DNA from: Methanomicrobiales archaeon
GTDB taxonomy: Archaea; Halobacteriota; Methanomicrobia; Methanomicrobiales; Methanospirillaceae
Direction: 5' to 3'
DNA length: 13,083 nucleotides
NCBI GenBank assembly: GCA_012798365.1
Contig: JAAZNH010000111.1
Span: 1-13,083, forward strand
In this document: piece after piece, positions 5,153 to 11,781 of the stretch
Numbering within the stretch: the first letter of the stretch is position 1
How the letters are laid out: each line of letters starts with the position of its first letter
Notes under the pieces: model-generated
Database searches by the model: none
What the model saw: only the letters and a program-made list of their open reading frames with translations
What the model was told of the DNA's origin: nothing
Made by a program: the position numbers and the translations under genes

Positions 5153-6121
5153 ATGATATTCGACGACCCCTCCCTGAACACCGCGCTCCAGTCCACAGCG
5201 CCCGGCCTTGCCGGCATCATGTTCTTCATCTCGTTCGTGGCGGGGCCGACATTCCTCATGTTCATCATCCCCGTGATCCTCTGGTGCATTGACTCACGGC
5301 TCGGCATTCGGCTCATGGCGCTGTACTCCATCAGCTTCGGGATAAACTCGGTAATCGAACTCTTCTTCCACGCCCCGCGGCCGTACTGGGTCAGCAGGGA
5401 TGTGACCGCATTCACCTCCGAGACCTCGTTCAGCCTGCCCTCGTGCCATGCGCAGGTCTCGGCCACGGTCTTCGGTTATATAGCGGTGTGGGTAAAGACG
5501 CGGGCGGCATGGATTGCCTGCATCGCCGTCATCCTGCTCGTCGGGATCTCGCGGATGTATCTCGGCGTGCATTTCCTCCGCGACATCCTAGGCGGCTGGA
5601 TCGTGGCACTCGTCATCATCCTCGTAGCCCTCCGGTACGGGGATGCTGCAGCTGCCTGGTTCTACCGGCAGGGGGTTCCGGCCCGGGTCCTTGCGGCGCT
5701 CGTCCTCTCCGGGGCGGTTGTCGTGGCATCGCAGCTGGTGATCCTCAGCTTTGGCGCATGGCAGGTCCCGGCCGCATGGTCCGGGCTTGCCCTTGCGCAG
5801 ACCGGTGTTGCCATCGACCCGATCTCGATGGGTGACGCGCTCCTTGCGGCTGGCATCCTTTTCGGTGCTCTCGCGGGTGCCGGGATCTGTGCAGATCACC
5901 TCCGGTACAATGCCGGCGGGAGCAGGAAGCACCGGGCCGCCCGGGCAGTTCTCGGGCTCATTGTCATCTTCCTCATCCTTGCGATCCTCGATGGCGCAAC
6001 GAAGATGCCGGGGTTAGCCGGCTCCGGCATGACCTACGTGCGGTTTACCCTCATCGGCCTGTGGATCACCCTTGGTGCACCGTACCTGTTCTGCCGGCTC
6101 GGGCTGATGTCCCGGGAATAA
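5153..6121 (+). CDS. PAP2-type membrane phosphatase (lipid phosphatase-like), non-canonical motifs 1 and 2
   Basis: This 322-aa protein has about eight hydrophobic helices (roughly 18-44, 52-72, 103-113, 118-136, 146-166, 178-200, 226-248, 264-282, 294-316). The PAP2 signature is present in three parts. Motif 1 is E69-LFFHAP-R76-P77-YW, motif 2 is P96-S-C-H99 after SFSL, and motif 3 is S133-R134-MYLGV-H140-FLR-D144-ILGGW. The catalytic His pair and Asp are therefore intact, but the usual Lys of KX6RP is Glu69 and the usual Gly of PSGH is Cys98. The likely role is dephosphorylation of a lipid (or polyprenyl) phosphate at the membrane's outer face. The C-terminal extension of four or so helices beyond the PAP2 core (about 175-322) is unusual in length. 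It is convergent with the DUF2164 gene, stops 23 nt apart. Confidence 0.88.
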   Translation: MIFDDPSLNTALQSTAPGLAGIMFFISFVAGPTFLMFIIPVILWCIDSRLGIRLMALYSISFGINSVIELFFHAPRPYWVSRDVTAFTSETSFSLPSCHAQVSATVFGYIAVWVKTRAAWIACIAVILLVGISRMYLGVHFLRDILGGWIVALVIILVALRYGDAAAAWFYRQGVPARVLAALVLSGAVVVASQLVILSFGAWQVPAAWSGLALAQTGVAIDPISMGDALLAAGILFGALAGAGICADHLRYNAGGSRKHRAARAVLGLIVIFLILAILDGATKMPGLAGSGMTYVRFTLIGLWITLGAPYLFCRLGLMSRE

Positions 6122-6144
6122 CGGGTCACGGATCAGCGGAGGGA

Positions 6145-6378
6145 TCAGATCCGGATGGACAGGAGGTCTTCTGCTGACTCTTTCATGTACCGGTACGCGT
6201 CGTCAACACCTCGGTTGTAGAATCCCGGTGCCAGTCTTTCGATGATGAAGTCGAGCATCAGGCCCGCGGAGAGGTCGCCGATCTCTTCGTTCCGCTCGCT
6301 GGAAAAATAGTCCTTGATCTCAGTGATCATTTCGTCTCTCAGTTCTTTTGAAATTGTTATCCGGTCTTCTTTTTTCAT
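6145..6378 (-). CDS. DUF2164 family protein
   Basis: This 77-aa soluble protein matches the DUF2164 pattern as I recall it: an N-terminal ITISKELRDEMITEIKDYF helix, then SSERNEEIGDLSAGLMLDFIIERLAPGFYNRGVDDAYRYM. The 'EEIGDL...LLDF...GPxFYNxGVxDA' run is the family hallmark. AGGTGAT at 6387-6393, 8 nt before ATG 6378, supports the start. The function of the family is unknown; it is probably a small helical cytosolic protein. Upstream DNA 6379-6496 holds its promoter region; I see no clear TATA box there. Confidence 0.85.
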   Translation of the reverse strand: MKKEDRITISKELRDEMITEIKDYFSSERNEEIGDLSAGLMLDFIIERLAPGFYNRGVDDAYRYMKESAEDLLSIRI

Positions 6379-6496
6379 ATCCCCGTATCACCTTCTCGCA
6401 TCTTTGGTTATCTGTTGAGCATATTCACAATATCCCTTCAATCATACCAGATCCCGCGTTTTTCCTGCCTGTTGCCGGTATCCATTATCGAAAAAC

Positions 6497-7120
6497 TCAT
6501 TGGCCCGTCTTAAGGTCCTGACAAATCCTTGCCCGGTACAAGGCAAAACAAGCCAGACTGATACTGAGTGCCGAGGCCGGAGTAAGACTCTGGCAGGATG
6601 CGGAGGGTGTTGCCGTGTTTGTCTGGGCATGCCCGGGAGATGTTGCCCCCGTGCTGCAGTTTCCAGAATCACAGGATTTTTTAGATACCCGGAATTGTGC
6701 AGAATTCAATAAACCCGAGGTGTATGACGATACGTCAACCCGGTAGGTATCAGGTTCGAAATCGGAGGTATCGACAAAGAAAGACCAGGTGTTTTTTCCC
6801 GCAATCCCTTGAATAACTCTTACCTGACCTGCAGCCCCGCTGGTATAAAGTCCTTTAATTGTCCGGGAACGATTTGCCGGATAGATTTCAATGATAAGTT
6901 CACTATCCGCAAAGATGTTCGTTGTTCCGGATACCGTGAATACATCATTGACACTATGGGGTGTGATTGTATCAATGGAAATGATCTCATCCTTTAGTAT
7001 GCCCGGCGTATTGTGCATAATGACATTCTCGCTCCCCGTCACGTAGGGGCATGCACAAAAAAACAGGAGAATTCCGATAAATACGGGGAAAATTCTATAC
7101 TGTTCCTTCATTTCACACAT
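6497..7120 (-). CDS. Secreted, C-terminally anchored surface protein with Ig-like domain
   Basis: This 207-aa protein starts with an N-terminal signal peptide (about residues 9-29, ending VTGS). Residues 43-145 form a beta-rich domain (FTVSGTTNIFADSELIIEIY ... GAAGQVRVIQGIAGKNTWSF.VDTSDFEPDTYRVDVSS). This is the pattern repeated in Methanomicrobia surface and DUF3821-type proteins. A Cys/Ser/Thr/Pro linker (150-180) and a short C-terminal hydrophobic stretch (about 181-195, ASALSISLACFALY) with a basic tail suggest attachment to the cytoplasmic membrane; the helix is short and interrupted by serines. ATG 7120 follows GGG-ACAAG; ATG 7111 is an alternative start. It is the last gene of the minus-strand accessory block; five T (minus strand, 6495-6491) follow the stop as a weak terminator. 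Confidence 0.78.
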   Translation of the reverse strand: MCEMKEQYRIFPVFIGILLFFCACPYVTGSENVIMHNTPGILKDEIISIDTITPHSVNDVFTVSGTTNIFADSELIIEIYPANRSRTIKGLYTSGAAGQVRVIQGIAGKNTWSFFVDTSDFEPDTYRVDVSSYTSGLLNSAQFRVSKKSCDSGNCSTGATSPGHAQTNTATPSASCQSLTPASALSISLACFALYRARICQDLKTGQ

Positions 7121-7136
7121 CTTGTCCCTTTAAAAA

Positions 7137-7262
7137 TTAATTTTCTGTATTCAAGATAACACTGGATGGCCAGGGCCGGAATAATGTACCCCTTGATGGA
7201 GGTTGTAGCACGAGGGTATCGACTGTATAAACTGGGTTCATCACCACTTGCCCCTTTGACAT
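7137..7262 (-). CDS. Possible 41-aa peptide
   Basis: This ORF fills the gap between two co-oriented surface-protein genes almost exactly, from ATG 7262 to TAA at 7139-7137. GGTGA lies 5 nt before the start, matching the genome's ribosome binding consensus. The peptide begins MSKGQVVMNPVYTVDTLVLQ and contains PPSRGTLFRPWPSSVIL. It has no signal peptide or membrane helix. It could be a real small protein, the remnant of a larger decayed gene, or chance. The ribosome site and fit in the gap are the only support. Confidence 0.35.
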   Translation of the reverse strand: MSKGQVVMNPVYTVDTLVLQPPSRGTLFRPWPSSVILNTEN

Positions 7263-7281
7263 GATTCTCACCAACCTCACA

Positions 7282-7716
7282 TCACACCTGGCGGGAAGAT
7301 TTTGAGGTCAGATCCGCAATTGAATAGGTAACCCATTCAGACCTGTTATCAGATTGTATCTCAATGATCGCGACATTGGTCGGGCCGAGAATCAACACTT
7401 CATCAGATACAGTCCGGTTGTTAATGCTGATTGCGAATGTGTATGCCACCGGTGACTTTCCGGTAACGATCTCCGACTCTCTCTTTTCTCCGGGGCTCAG
7501 CATGTAGTTCTTCCTGAAAAGTTCATTCCCTGCCGGATCCGAAACAGTGACCATAAGGGAATGACTTGCCGCATTATCGGTGTTAATCAGGAGAAAGAGC
7601 GGGTGCTGCGGTACTTCCGATGGGGGTGAATCTGCCGGGAAAATAAAAATGAAAAGGATTACCATGGCTACGATAACACCAATAAAAAATCCCTGCACAA
7701 TCCTTGTGGCTTTCAT
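7282..7716 (-). CDS. Membrane-anchored protein with extracellular beta-sandwich-like domain
   Basis: This 144-aa protein has a short basic N-terminus (MKATR), one uncleaved-looking membrane helix (about 7-27, IVQGFFIGVIVAMVILFIFIF) and a mainly beta-strand domain (38-135) with patterns such as LMVTVSDPAGNELFRKNYMLSPGEKRESEIV. That resembles small Ig-like or carboxypeptidase-regulatory-like domains found in methanogen envelope proteins. Topology is probably N-in with the domain outside. It lies 111 nt downstream of the PepSY-like lipoprotein gene, so it may be co-transcribed or have its own promoter. The ribosome site is weak, and a 12-bp palindrome overlaps the start. No specific function is recognised. 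Confidence 0.72.
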   Translation of the reverse strand: MKATRIVQGFFIGVIVAMVILFIFIFPADSPPSEVPQHPLFLLINTDNAASHSLMVTVSDPAGNELFRKNYMLSPGEKRESEIVTGKSPVAYTFAISINNRTVSDEVLILGPTNVAIIEIQSDNRSEWVTYSIADLTSKSSRQV

Positions 7717-7727
7717 GATAATTATCA
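7716..7727. other. 12-bp perfect palindrome at a gene start
   Basis: TGATAATTATCA is a perfect palindrome touching the last base of the start codon region of the 7282-7716 gene. It could be an operator or a chance AT-rich palindrome; no second copy was seen nearby. Confidence 0.3.
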
Positions 7728-7827
7728 GTCTATCCCCGGCACAACCCGATTCACGCTAGTGTGATGCATTGTATCGAGTTTATCTCAAGCAGATATTTTT
7801 GGCAGACCTTTAGATGGAGTCGGAAAA

Positions 7828-8769
7828 TCATAGGATCTCCCCATAATTAATAACGTGGCCATCATGTGCATCAATGAAGATCTGCCCACCCATGAGCCAT
7901 GTGCCCTGGTGTCGGACAGAAAAGACCCATGCAAGATACTGCTTCCCATTCTGTGGCCAACCGATGTCATTAGCACTATCATCGTATACCCAAAGTCCGC
8001 TGGATAGCTTTTCAGATGGCAGGATGCCGGTGACACCGTGTTTTTCATACTCTGATTCTGCAATCCGCCAGGCCTGCTCTTCCGTAAGTACTGGGGTAAG
8101 GTTCACCAACAGGGTATCCGGTTGGAATTCTTCTGAATACATCAGAATTTTTCCCCATTTATCAACAGTAACCCGGACCATCCGAGCGCCCGTTATCGTA
8201 TCATTACGGGTGGCATCAGCCCCGGGACTATACCACCTGTCCCTCCAGATATACTGGGTATCAGTGCCCATTGATCCATGGTTTTGTGTCTCTTCCAGGG
8301 TTAGGTTCAGGGAATGACCGGGTGAACCTTCCCAGAGTTGGGGGAACTTTTCCCGGGCAAAGGATTCTGCCAGGTGCCGGCTTTCCTGCCGGGAAATTAC
8401 CCGATTCGCGGACGGTTTTGAATTATTAAACCGGGCAAACTGGACTCGGCCGGAAGTTGCATTCACGACAAAAACCCCGTCGTCTCCGGAAAATGTAAGG
8501 ATATGTCCTCCTCGTATATATTCAACAGTCTTCAGCGAGAGTGAACCGGGATCGGATTTGGCAAAGTGATAGACCGCCATTTCTGCCTGTTGCCAATCCC
8601 TGGCCAGAACCGATGGAATCCCCGTTTCCGCAAGTAGCGGGTTGGCCGGTGCATTGTCCGTAAATGGGGGCCGAATGTCTGACGGGATCTGATACGGCGA
8701 GAAACATCCGCTCCCCCAGGTACAAATGATCAGGAGAAGAGTCAAAAAAAAGGGAATTGTCAGCTTCAT
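7828..8769 (-). CDS. PepSY-like lipoprotein, homologue of the protease's C-terminal region
   Basis: This 313-aa protein has a signal sequence ending in the lipobox TWGSGC (Cys22 predicted lipidated). Residues about 80-313 align with residues about 265-495 of the upstream protease candidate. Matching landmarks are GVFVVNATSGRVQFARFNN / ARFVINSATGRIEFAQFND, LTEEQAWRIAESEY / LTEEQAWNIASEYY, WVYDDSANDIGW / MIWDDNANDQGW, GKQYLAWVF / GKQFLAWVF, and GGQIFIDAHDGHVINY / GGQIAIDSQDGHIINY. The EEQAW..A helix followed by strands ending in 'DAxxGxV' is PepSY-like; PepSY modules occur as protease propeptides and are proposed to inhibit peptidases. AGGAG 7 nt before ATG 8769 and a 30-nt gap to the protease stop indicate one operon. 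Acting as a tethered inhibitor or folding partner is inference. Confidence 0.85.
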   Translation of the reverse strand: MKLTIPFFLTLLLIICTWGSGCFSPYQIPSDIRPPFTDNAPANPLLAETGIPSVLARDWQQAEMAVYHFAKSDPGSLSLKTVEYIRGGHILTFSGDDGVFVVNATSGRVQFARFNNSKPSANRVISRQESRHLAESFAREKFPQLWEGSPGHSLNLTLEETQNHGSMGTDTQYIWRDRWYSPGADATRNDTITGARMVRVTVDKWGKILMYSEEFQPDTLLVNLTPVLTEEQAWRIAESEYEKHGVTGILPSEKLSSGLWVYDDSANDIGWPQNGKQYLAWVFSVRHQGTWLMGGQIFIDAHDGHVINYGEIL

Positions 8770-8799
8770 GCACGTTCTCCTAAGAAAAACACCTGCGTT

Positions 8800-10287
8800 T
8801 TAGGTAATTATGGCGTAATTAATGATATGACCATCCTGGGAATCAATAGCAATCTGTCCACCTTTCGTGATGTCTGATGTTTCCCTGGCATAGAATACCC
8901 ATGCAAGGAATTGTTTTCCTTCTGATTTCCAGCCTTGATCATTTGCGTTATCGTCCCAGATCATCAATCCCTTTGAGTCTTTTGCTGCCGCATCCAGATT
9001 GAGTCCCTGTTTTGCATAATATTCCGATGCAATATTCCATGCCTGTTCTTCCGTGAGTTTCGGCTCAAGACCGATCTGTATTGTGCCGGGATCAATAAAT
9101 TCAGAATACAGTCGGATCTGCCCGGTCGAGGTCACGATTACCGTTACACTGTCCGGTCCGATTATCGGGATCGCATTCAGATCAGCAGGTTGGAGAATCT
9201 CCCTCCACACAAAAACATAGTCGCTATCAGAGTCACTGTGCCGGTTAAGTGTGGCAAAGGTATTCTTAAGACTCGTCTTTGTAGTCCTTTTCACATCTGC
9301 GCTCTTCTGCATTACAAACGATTCTGCAATTGTATATGCTTCATCCTTATCAACAGCCACGCGCTGGACCGGAGCATCATTAAATTGTGCAAATTCGATA
9401 CGGCCTGTTGCTGAATTTATAACGAACCGGGCCGTGTCGCTGGTAAATGAGTAATGCTCTGTGCCGTGACTTTTTTCTGATCCGATATATTTTAGCCCGG
9501 TAACTTCAGTTCCAGTAAACTTTCCAATTTTACTCTTCGCATCATTGACAATGTCCGTGGAAATTGTGGATTCCGGAATGCCAACTTCAATACTTTCTGT
9601 CTTCGGAACTGCTGCCCGTGAAGTAACCAGCGATGACGAACAGATACCGCTAGCAACAAGCGAAGTGTAATGGCAGTAGGAATCGTCGGTATAGCGACAA
9701 GCCCTCGAAGATTGCAATCGGCTCAGTGCAGAGTAATGACTTGAGCTGGGGGAACTCCCCCCCTGGGCTGCATCCCAGAATCCCTGTGAATATTGAATTG
9801 CTCCGTTGATTGTCAACAGATCTTTTGCGTATCCGAATGCGCACGTACTTCCACTGCCATGACCAACAACACTGGCAACAAGGTTTCCATCAGATGAGGA
9901 TGTTACTCCACAGTTACAACACTGGAATAATGCAAATTTCATATTGGGAAACGAACGAGAGCTCAGTTCAGTGCCGGTAATCCAGACATCCGATGAATCG
10001 CTGATTTGGAATTTTCCCGGTTCCCCATGCCCGTTAAAATGAAAAATATAATCTGATGTCATACGTGAAAGAATGGTCGATTTTGCTGGTCGGAAATATG
10101 GACTCGCAGAATACCCCATGGAATTCTGCGTATTTGCAGCATAGACGGATACATCATCATAAAGATATGATATATCCCCACGCCCTTCTACATCTGTTGC
10201 CTGCTTTAACGCACTCACGCACGGTACCATCGCCATCCCCGCCAGCAAAAACGCCAGCAGGACGATACTTAACTTGTGTAACTTCAT
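8800..10287 (-). CDS. Secreted clan-CD (caspase/CHAT-like) peptidase candidate with C-terminal PepSY-like region
   Basis: This 495-aa protein starts at ATG 10287, with GGAG 9 nt upstream; in-frame GTG 10350 and ATG 10302 are alternatives. Residues 1-26 are a Sec signal peptide from the repeated cassette. Residues about 38-175 look like a caspase-fold core: YIFHFNGHGEPG supplies His87, and strand KFALFQCCNCGVTSS supplies the Cys, most likely Cys124 by alignment with CHAT 'LSACxTG'. Then comes SVVGHGSGSTCAFGYAKDLL with GFWDAA, as in C25/CHAT-like proteins. A Ser/Cys-rich stretch (176-230) leads to a PepSY-like double region (about 240-495) homologous to the next gene. Function is inferred: an extracellular cysteine endopeptidase whose C-terminal region may control folding or activity. 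Many cysteines suggest disulfides. Catalytic assignment is by motif only. Confidence 0.8.
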   Translation of the reverse strand: MKLHKLSIVLLAFLLAGMAMVPCVSALKQATDVEGRGDISYLYDDVSVYAANTQNSMGYSASPYFRPAKSTILSRMTSDYIFHFNGHGEPGKFQISDSSDVWITGTELSSRSFPNMKFALFQCCNCGVTSSSDGNLVASVVGHGSGSTCAFGYAKDLLTINGAIQYSQGFWDAAQGGSSPSSSHYSALSRLQSSRACRYTDDSYCHYTSLVASGICSSSLVTSRAAVPKTESIEVGIPESTISTDIVNDAKSKIGKFTGTEVTGLKYIGSEKSHGTEHYSFTSDTARFVINSATGRIEFAQFNDAPVQRVAVDKDEAYTIAESFVMQKSADVKRTTKTSLKNTFATLNRHSDSDSDYVFVWREILQPADLNAIPIIGPDSVTVIVTSTGQIRLYSEFIDPGTIQIGLEPKLTEEQAWNIASEYYAKQGLNLDAAAKDSKGLMIWDDNANDQGWKSEGKQFLAWVFYARETSDITKGGQIAIDSQDGHIINYAIIT

Positions 10288-10383
10288 TTTTGGTTTCTCC
10301 ATAGATTTTTCCCGACAGCATCCGCTCGCAAGGAGTAAACGAATCTTCACAACAACCGGAAGACCCGAACCGCAAGTAAGCGG

Positions 10384-10433
10384 GCAGGGCCGGGTATCTT
10401 ACGTGTGCATCTTATGGCGGACCCGGCCCCTGC
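10384..10433 (-). promoter_or_regulatory. Conserved stem-loop in the protease leader (copy B)
   Basis: Arms 10384-10395 and 10421-10433 are identical to those of copy A, including the bulged C; the 25-nt loop differs at two positions. It lies about 97 nt before ATG 10287 within the predicted transcript. Same length, arms and distance to the start as in copy A. Confidence 0.5.
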
Positions 10434-10471
10434 TGCCATGGATCAACTGAACGTTGTCCACGGGTACCGGT

Positions 10472-10491
10472 TTATTATATTACTATAAACA
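10472..10491 (-). promoter_or_regulatory. TATA region of the right protease operon
   Basis: The minus strand reads GTTTATAGTAATATAATAAA, differing at one base from the left locus. A start about 25 nt downstream would give a leader near 170 nt. It probably drives the protease and the lipoprotein gene together. Confidence 0.5.
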
Positions 10492-10663
10492 ATTTCTGTG
10501 CCAGAATTCGTTGCGTTATAATAAATAAAATGGATGTTTTTACTGTGCCGAATAAAATGGGGCGATAATTCAGGAAACCTCATTGCTGAGTGTGATTCAC
10601 CACAGCTGCATTCGCCGGGTGTCGTGTTTGGCTGACCGTTCCGAAGGGGGACGTGCACAATCC

Positions 10664-10698
10664 CCAAAAAAGAACCCCGGGCCCCCCCCTCTCAAAAA
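10664..10698 (-). terminator. Poly-T terminator region after the four-helix membrane protein
   Basis: Directly after the TAA stop the minus strand reads TTTTT, then a G-run/C-run (GGGGGGGCCCGGGG) that can fold on itself, then TTCTTTTTT. T-runs on both sides of a GC-rich hairpin are good archaeal termination signals and separate this gene from the protease operon. Confidence 0.55.
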
Positions 10699-11502
10699 TT
10701 ACCGGTTCCAGATCCTTCGCGTCAGCTCTGCATGGATCCGGTCAAGGTACCGGATATTCTGCCGGCGGTCCTTGTTCTGCGATGACCATTTCCGCGGGAT
10801 ATCATCCATAATCGAAAACCGGACCCGGGTCCTCGTCTCACTGAGCGGGGTGAGGACAAAGGAGAGATGCGAGTCTGCGAACATGAAATCGATCGTGCCT
10901 TGCTCTGCGTCGCAGGGGATCATGACAAAACGCCCCCAGATCGTCTGGATCGCATTGATGCAATATCCCAGCACAACGCCCGCTGGCAGGTTCACGACAA
11001 TCTCCCGGCTCATGGGATCGTCAAGCTCAGCCTGCGTAAAGTACTCCTCCTCCTTGACTCCCGGTGTCGGCTGCGGATCGTATTCAAGCGCCCACTGGAC
11101 GAAGAACCAGATCAGGAAGGCAAAGACACATACATACAGGACCGTCCGTTCAAAAGATCCCGCGGGGCTCAGGATCACCCCTGCGATGCACGCAATAAAC
11201 AACAGTACGAAAAATTTCTCTCCGGTTGCCCGGGGGGTATCCTTGTGGATATAATTTGCAAAAAAACGGGCCGGGCCGGCGCCACGGACTGGTGTTCTCA
11301 CTCCCCAAATGGCACGAACTGCATAGACCAGAAGGAAGATAATACTCCCCCCGGTTACGATGACAAAAAGGTAAAAATATCTGCTTCTGGTCAGCTGGTC
11401 CGGCTGCATAAGGCCCATGATGCCGAGGAGAAAAAGCATCAGGAGGACAAATCCCCCCAGGAGGAGTGTAATGGCGATGGTGTTCATCCGCTGGAGGTCC
11501 AT
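10699..11502 (-). CDS. Four-helix membrane protein with cytosolic C-terminal domain, unknown function
   Basis: This 267-aa protein has four membrane helices at about 10-31, 43-66, 97-113 and 119-137, then a soluble region (140-267). The soluble part runs from an acidic linker (EEEYFTQAELDDPMS) through a helix-containing stretch (VVLGYCINAIQTIWGRFVMI) to paired strands (GTIDFMFADSHLSFVLTPL, TRVRFSIMDDI), and ends in a basic helix (RRQNIRYLDRIHAELTRRIW). That strand/C-terminal-helix layout is reminiscent of SRPBCC/START-like folds, but this is weak. ATG 11502 has GGGA at 7 nt; ATG codon 6 is an alternative. It is divergent from the PreA-like gene and shares a symmetrical TATA tract with it. No function is recognised. 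Confidence 0.75.
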   Translation of the reverse strand: MDLQRMNTIAITLLLGGFVLLMLFLLGIMGLMQPDQLTRSRYFYLFVIVTGGSIIFLLVYAVRAIWGVRTPVRGAGPARFFANYIHKDTPRATGEKFFVLLFIACIAGVILSPAGSFERTVLYVCVFAFLIWFFVQWALEYDPQPTPGVKEEEYFTQAELDDPMSREIVVNLPAGVVLGYCINAIQTIWGRFVMIPCDAEQGTIDFMFADSHLSFVLTPLSETRTRVRFSIMDDIPRKWSSQNKDRRQNIRYLDRIHAELTRRIWNR

Positions 11503-11658
11503 GCTGTATTCCCACTACCATTCTCTCTTTTTCCTGGTATTGATGTGTTTGCTGGTCAGTCAGGATGATTTGGAAAAATCCGGTCGTGGCTGGGAGAAAC
11601 CACTCCCCGCCGGGAGAATTCTCGCGTTTTCTTTTCCTTGTCAAGGCTCGAAAGGGTC

Positions 11659-11669
11659 TTTTTAAAAAA
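11659..11669. promoter_or_regulatory. Symmetrical TATA tract between divergent genes
   Basis: TTTTTAAAAAA can be read as a TATA element on both strands. It could serve the PreA-like gene to the right (start near 11690, leader about 90 nt) and the membrane protein gene to the left (leader about 130 nt). No other comparably AT-rich box occurs in the 279-bp gap. Confidence 0.4.
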
Positions 11670-11681
11670 CCTCTCATCGTC

Positions 11682-11699
11682 CTTGTTCTTATGAACAAG
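11682..11699. promoter_or_regulatory. Perfect 7-bp inverted repeat at the predicted transcription start
   Basis: CTTGTTC and GAACAAG flank TTAT, an 18-bp dyad located about 20 nt after the TATA tract. Dyads at this position are typical repressor sites that block polymerase recruitment in archaea. An RNA hairpin at the 5' end of the message is the alternative reading. Confidence 0.45.
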
Positions 11700-11781
11700 T
11701 CTGATACATTGCATCCCTCGGGAAAAATCCGATCCTAATAACAATAAGGAATCGCGGCACTCTCTGGTACTGAATATACTC

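Larger units (their letters stand above)
10222..10542 (-). repeat. Direct repeat copy B: promoter, leader and signal-peptide cassette
   Basis: Gap-free partner of 1787-2107. Here the cassette leads into an unrelated, intact protease gene. The in-frame 21-codon extension upstream of ATG 10287 (GTG 10350, MKIRLLLASGCCREKS..) matches copy A at all but one residue, three of the four base differences being synonymous. The span 10543-10698 beyond it shows no gene. Confidence 0.93.

Noticed and set aside
1787..10542. The 321-bp direct repeats as ends of an insertion sequence or composite transposon
   Set aside because: There is no transposase gene, no terminal inverted repeats and no target duplication, and the repeats contain gene starts rather than mobile-element sequence.
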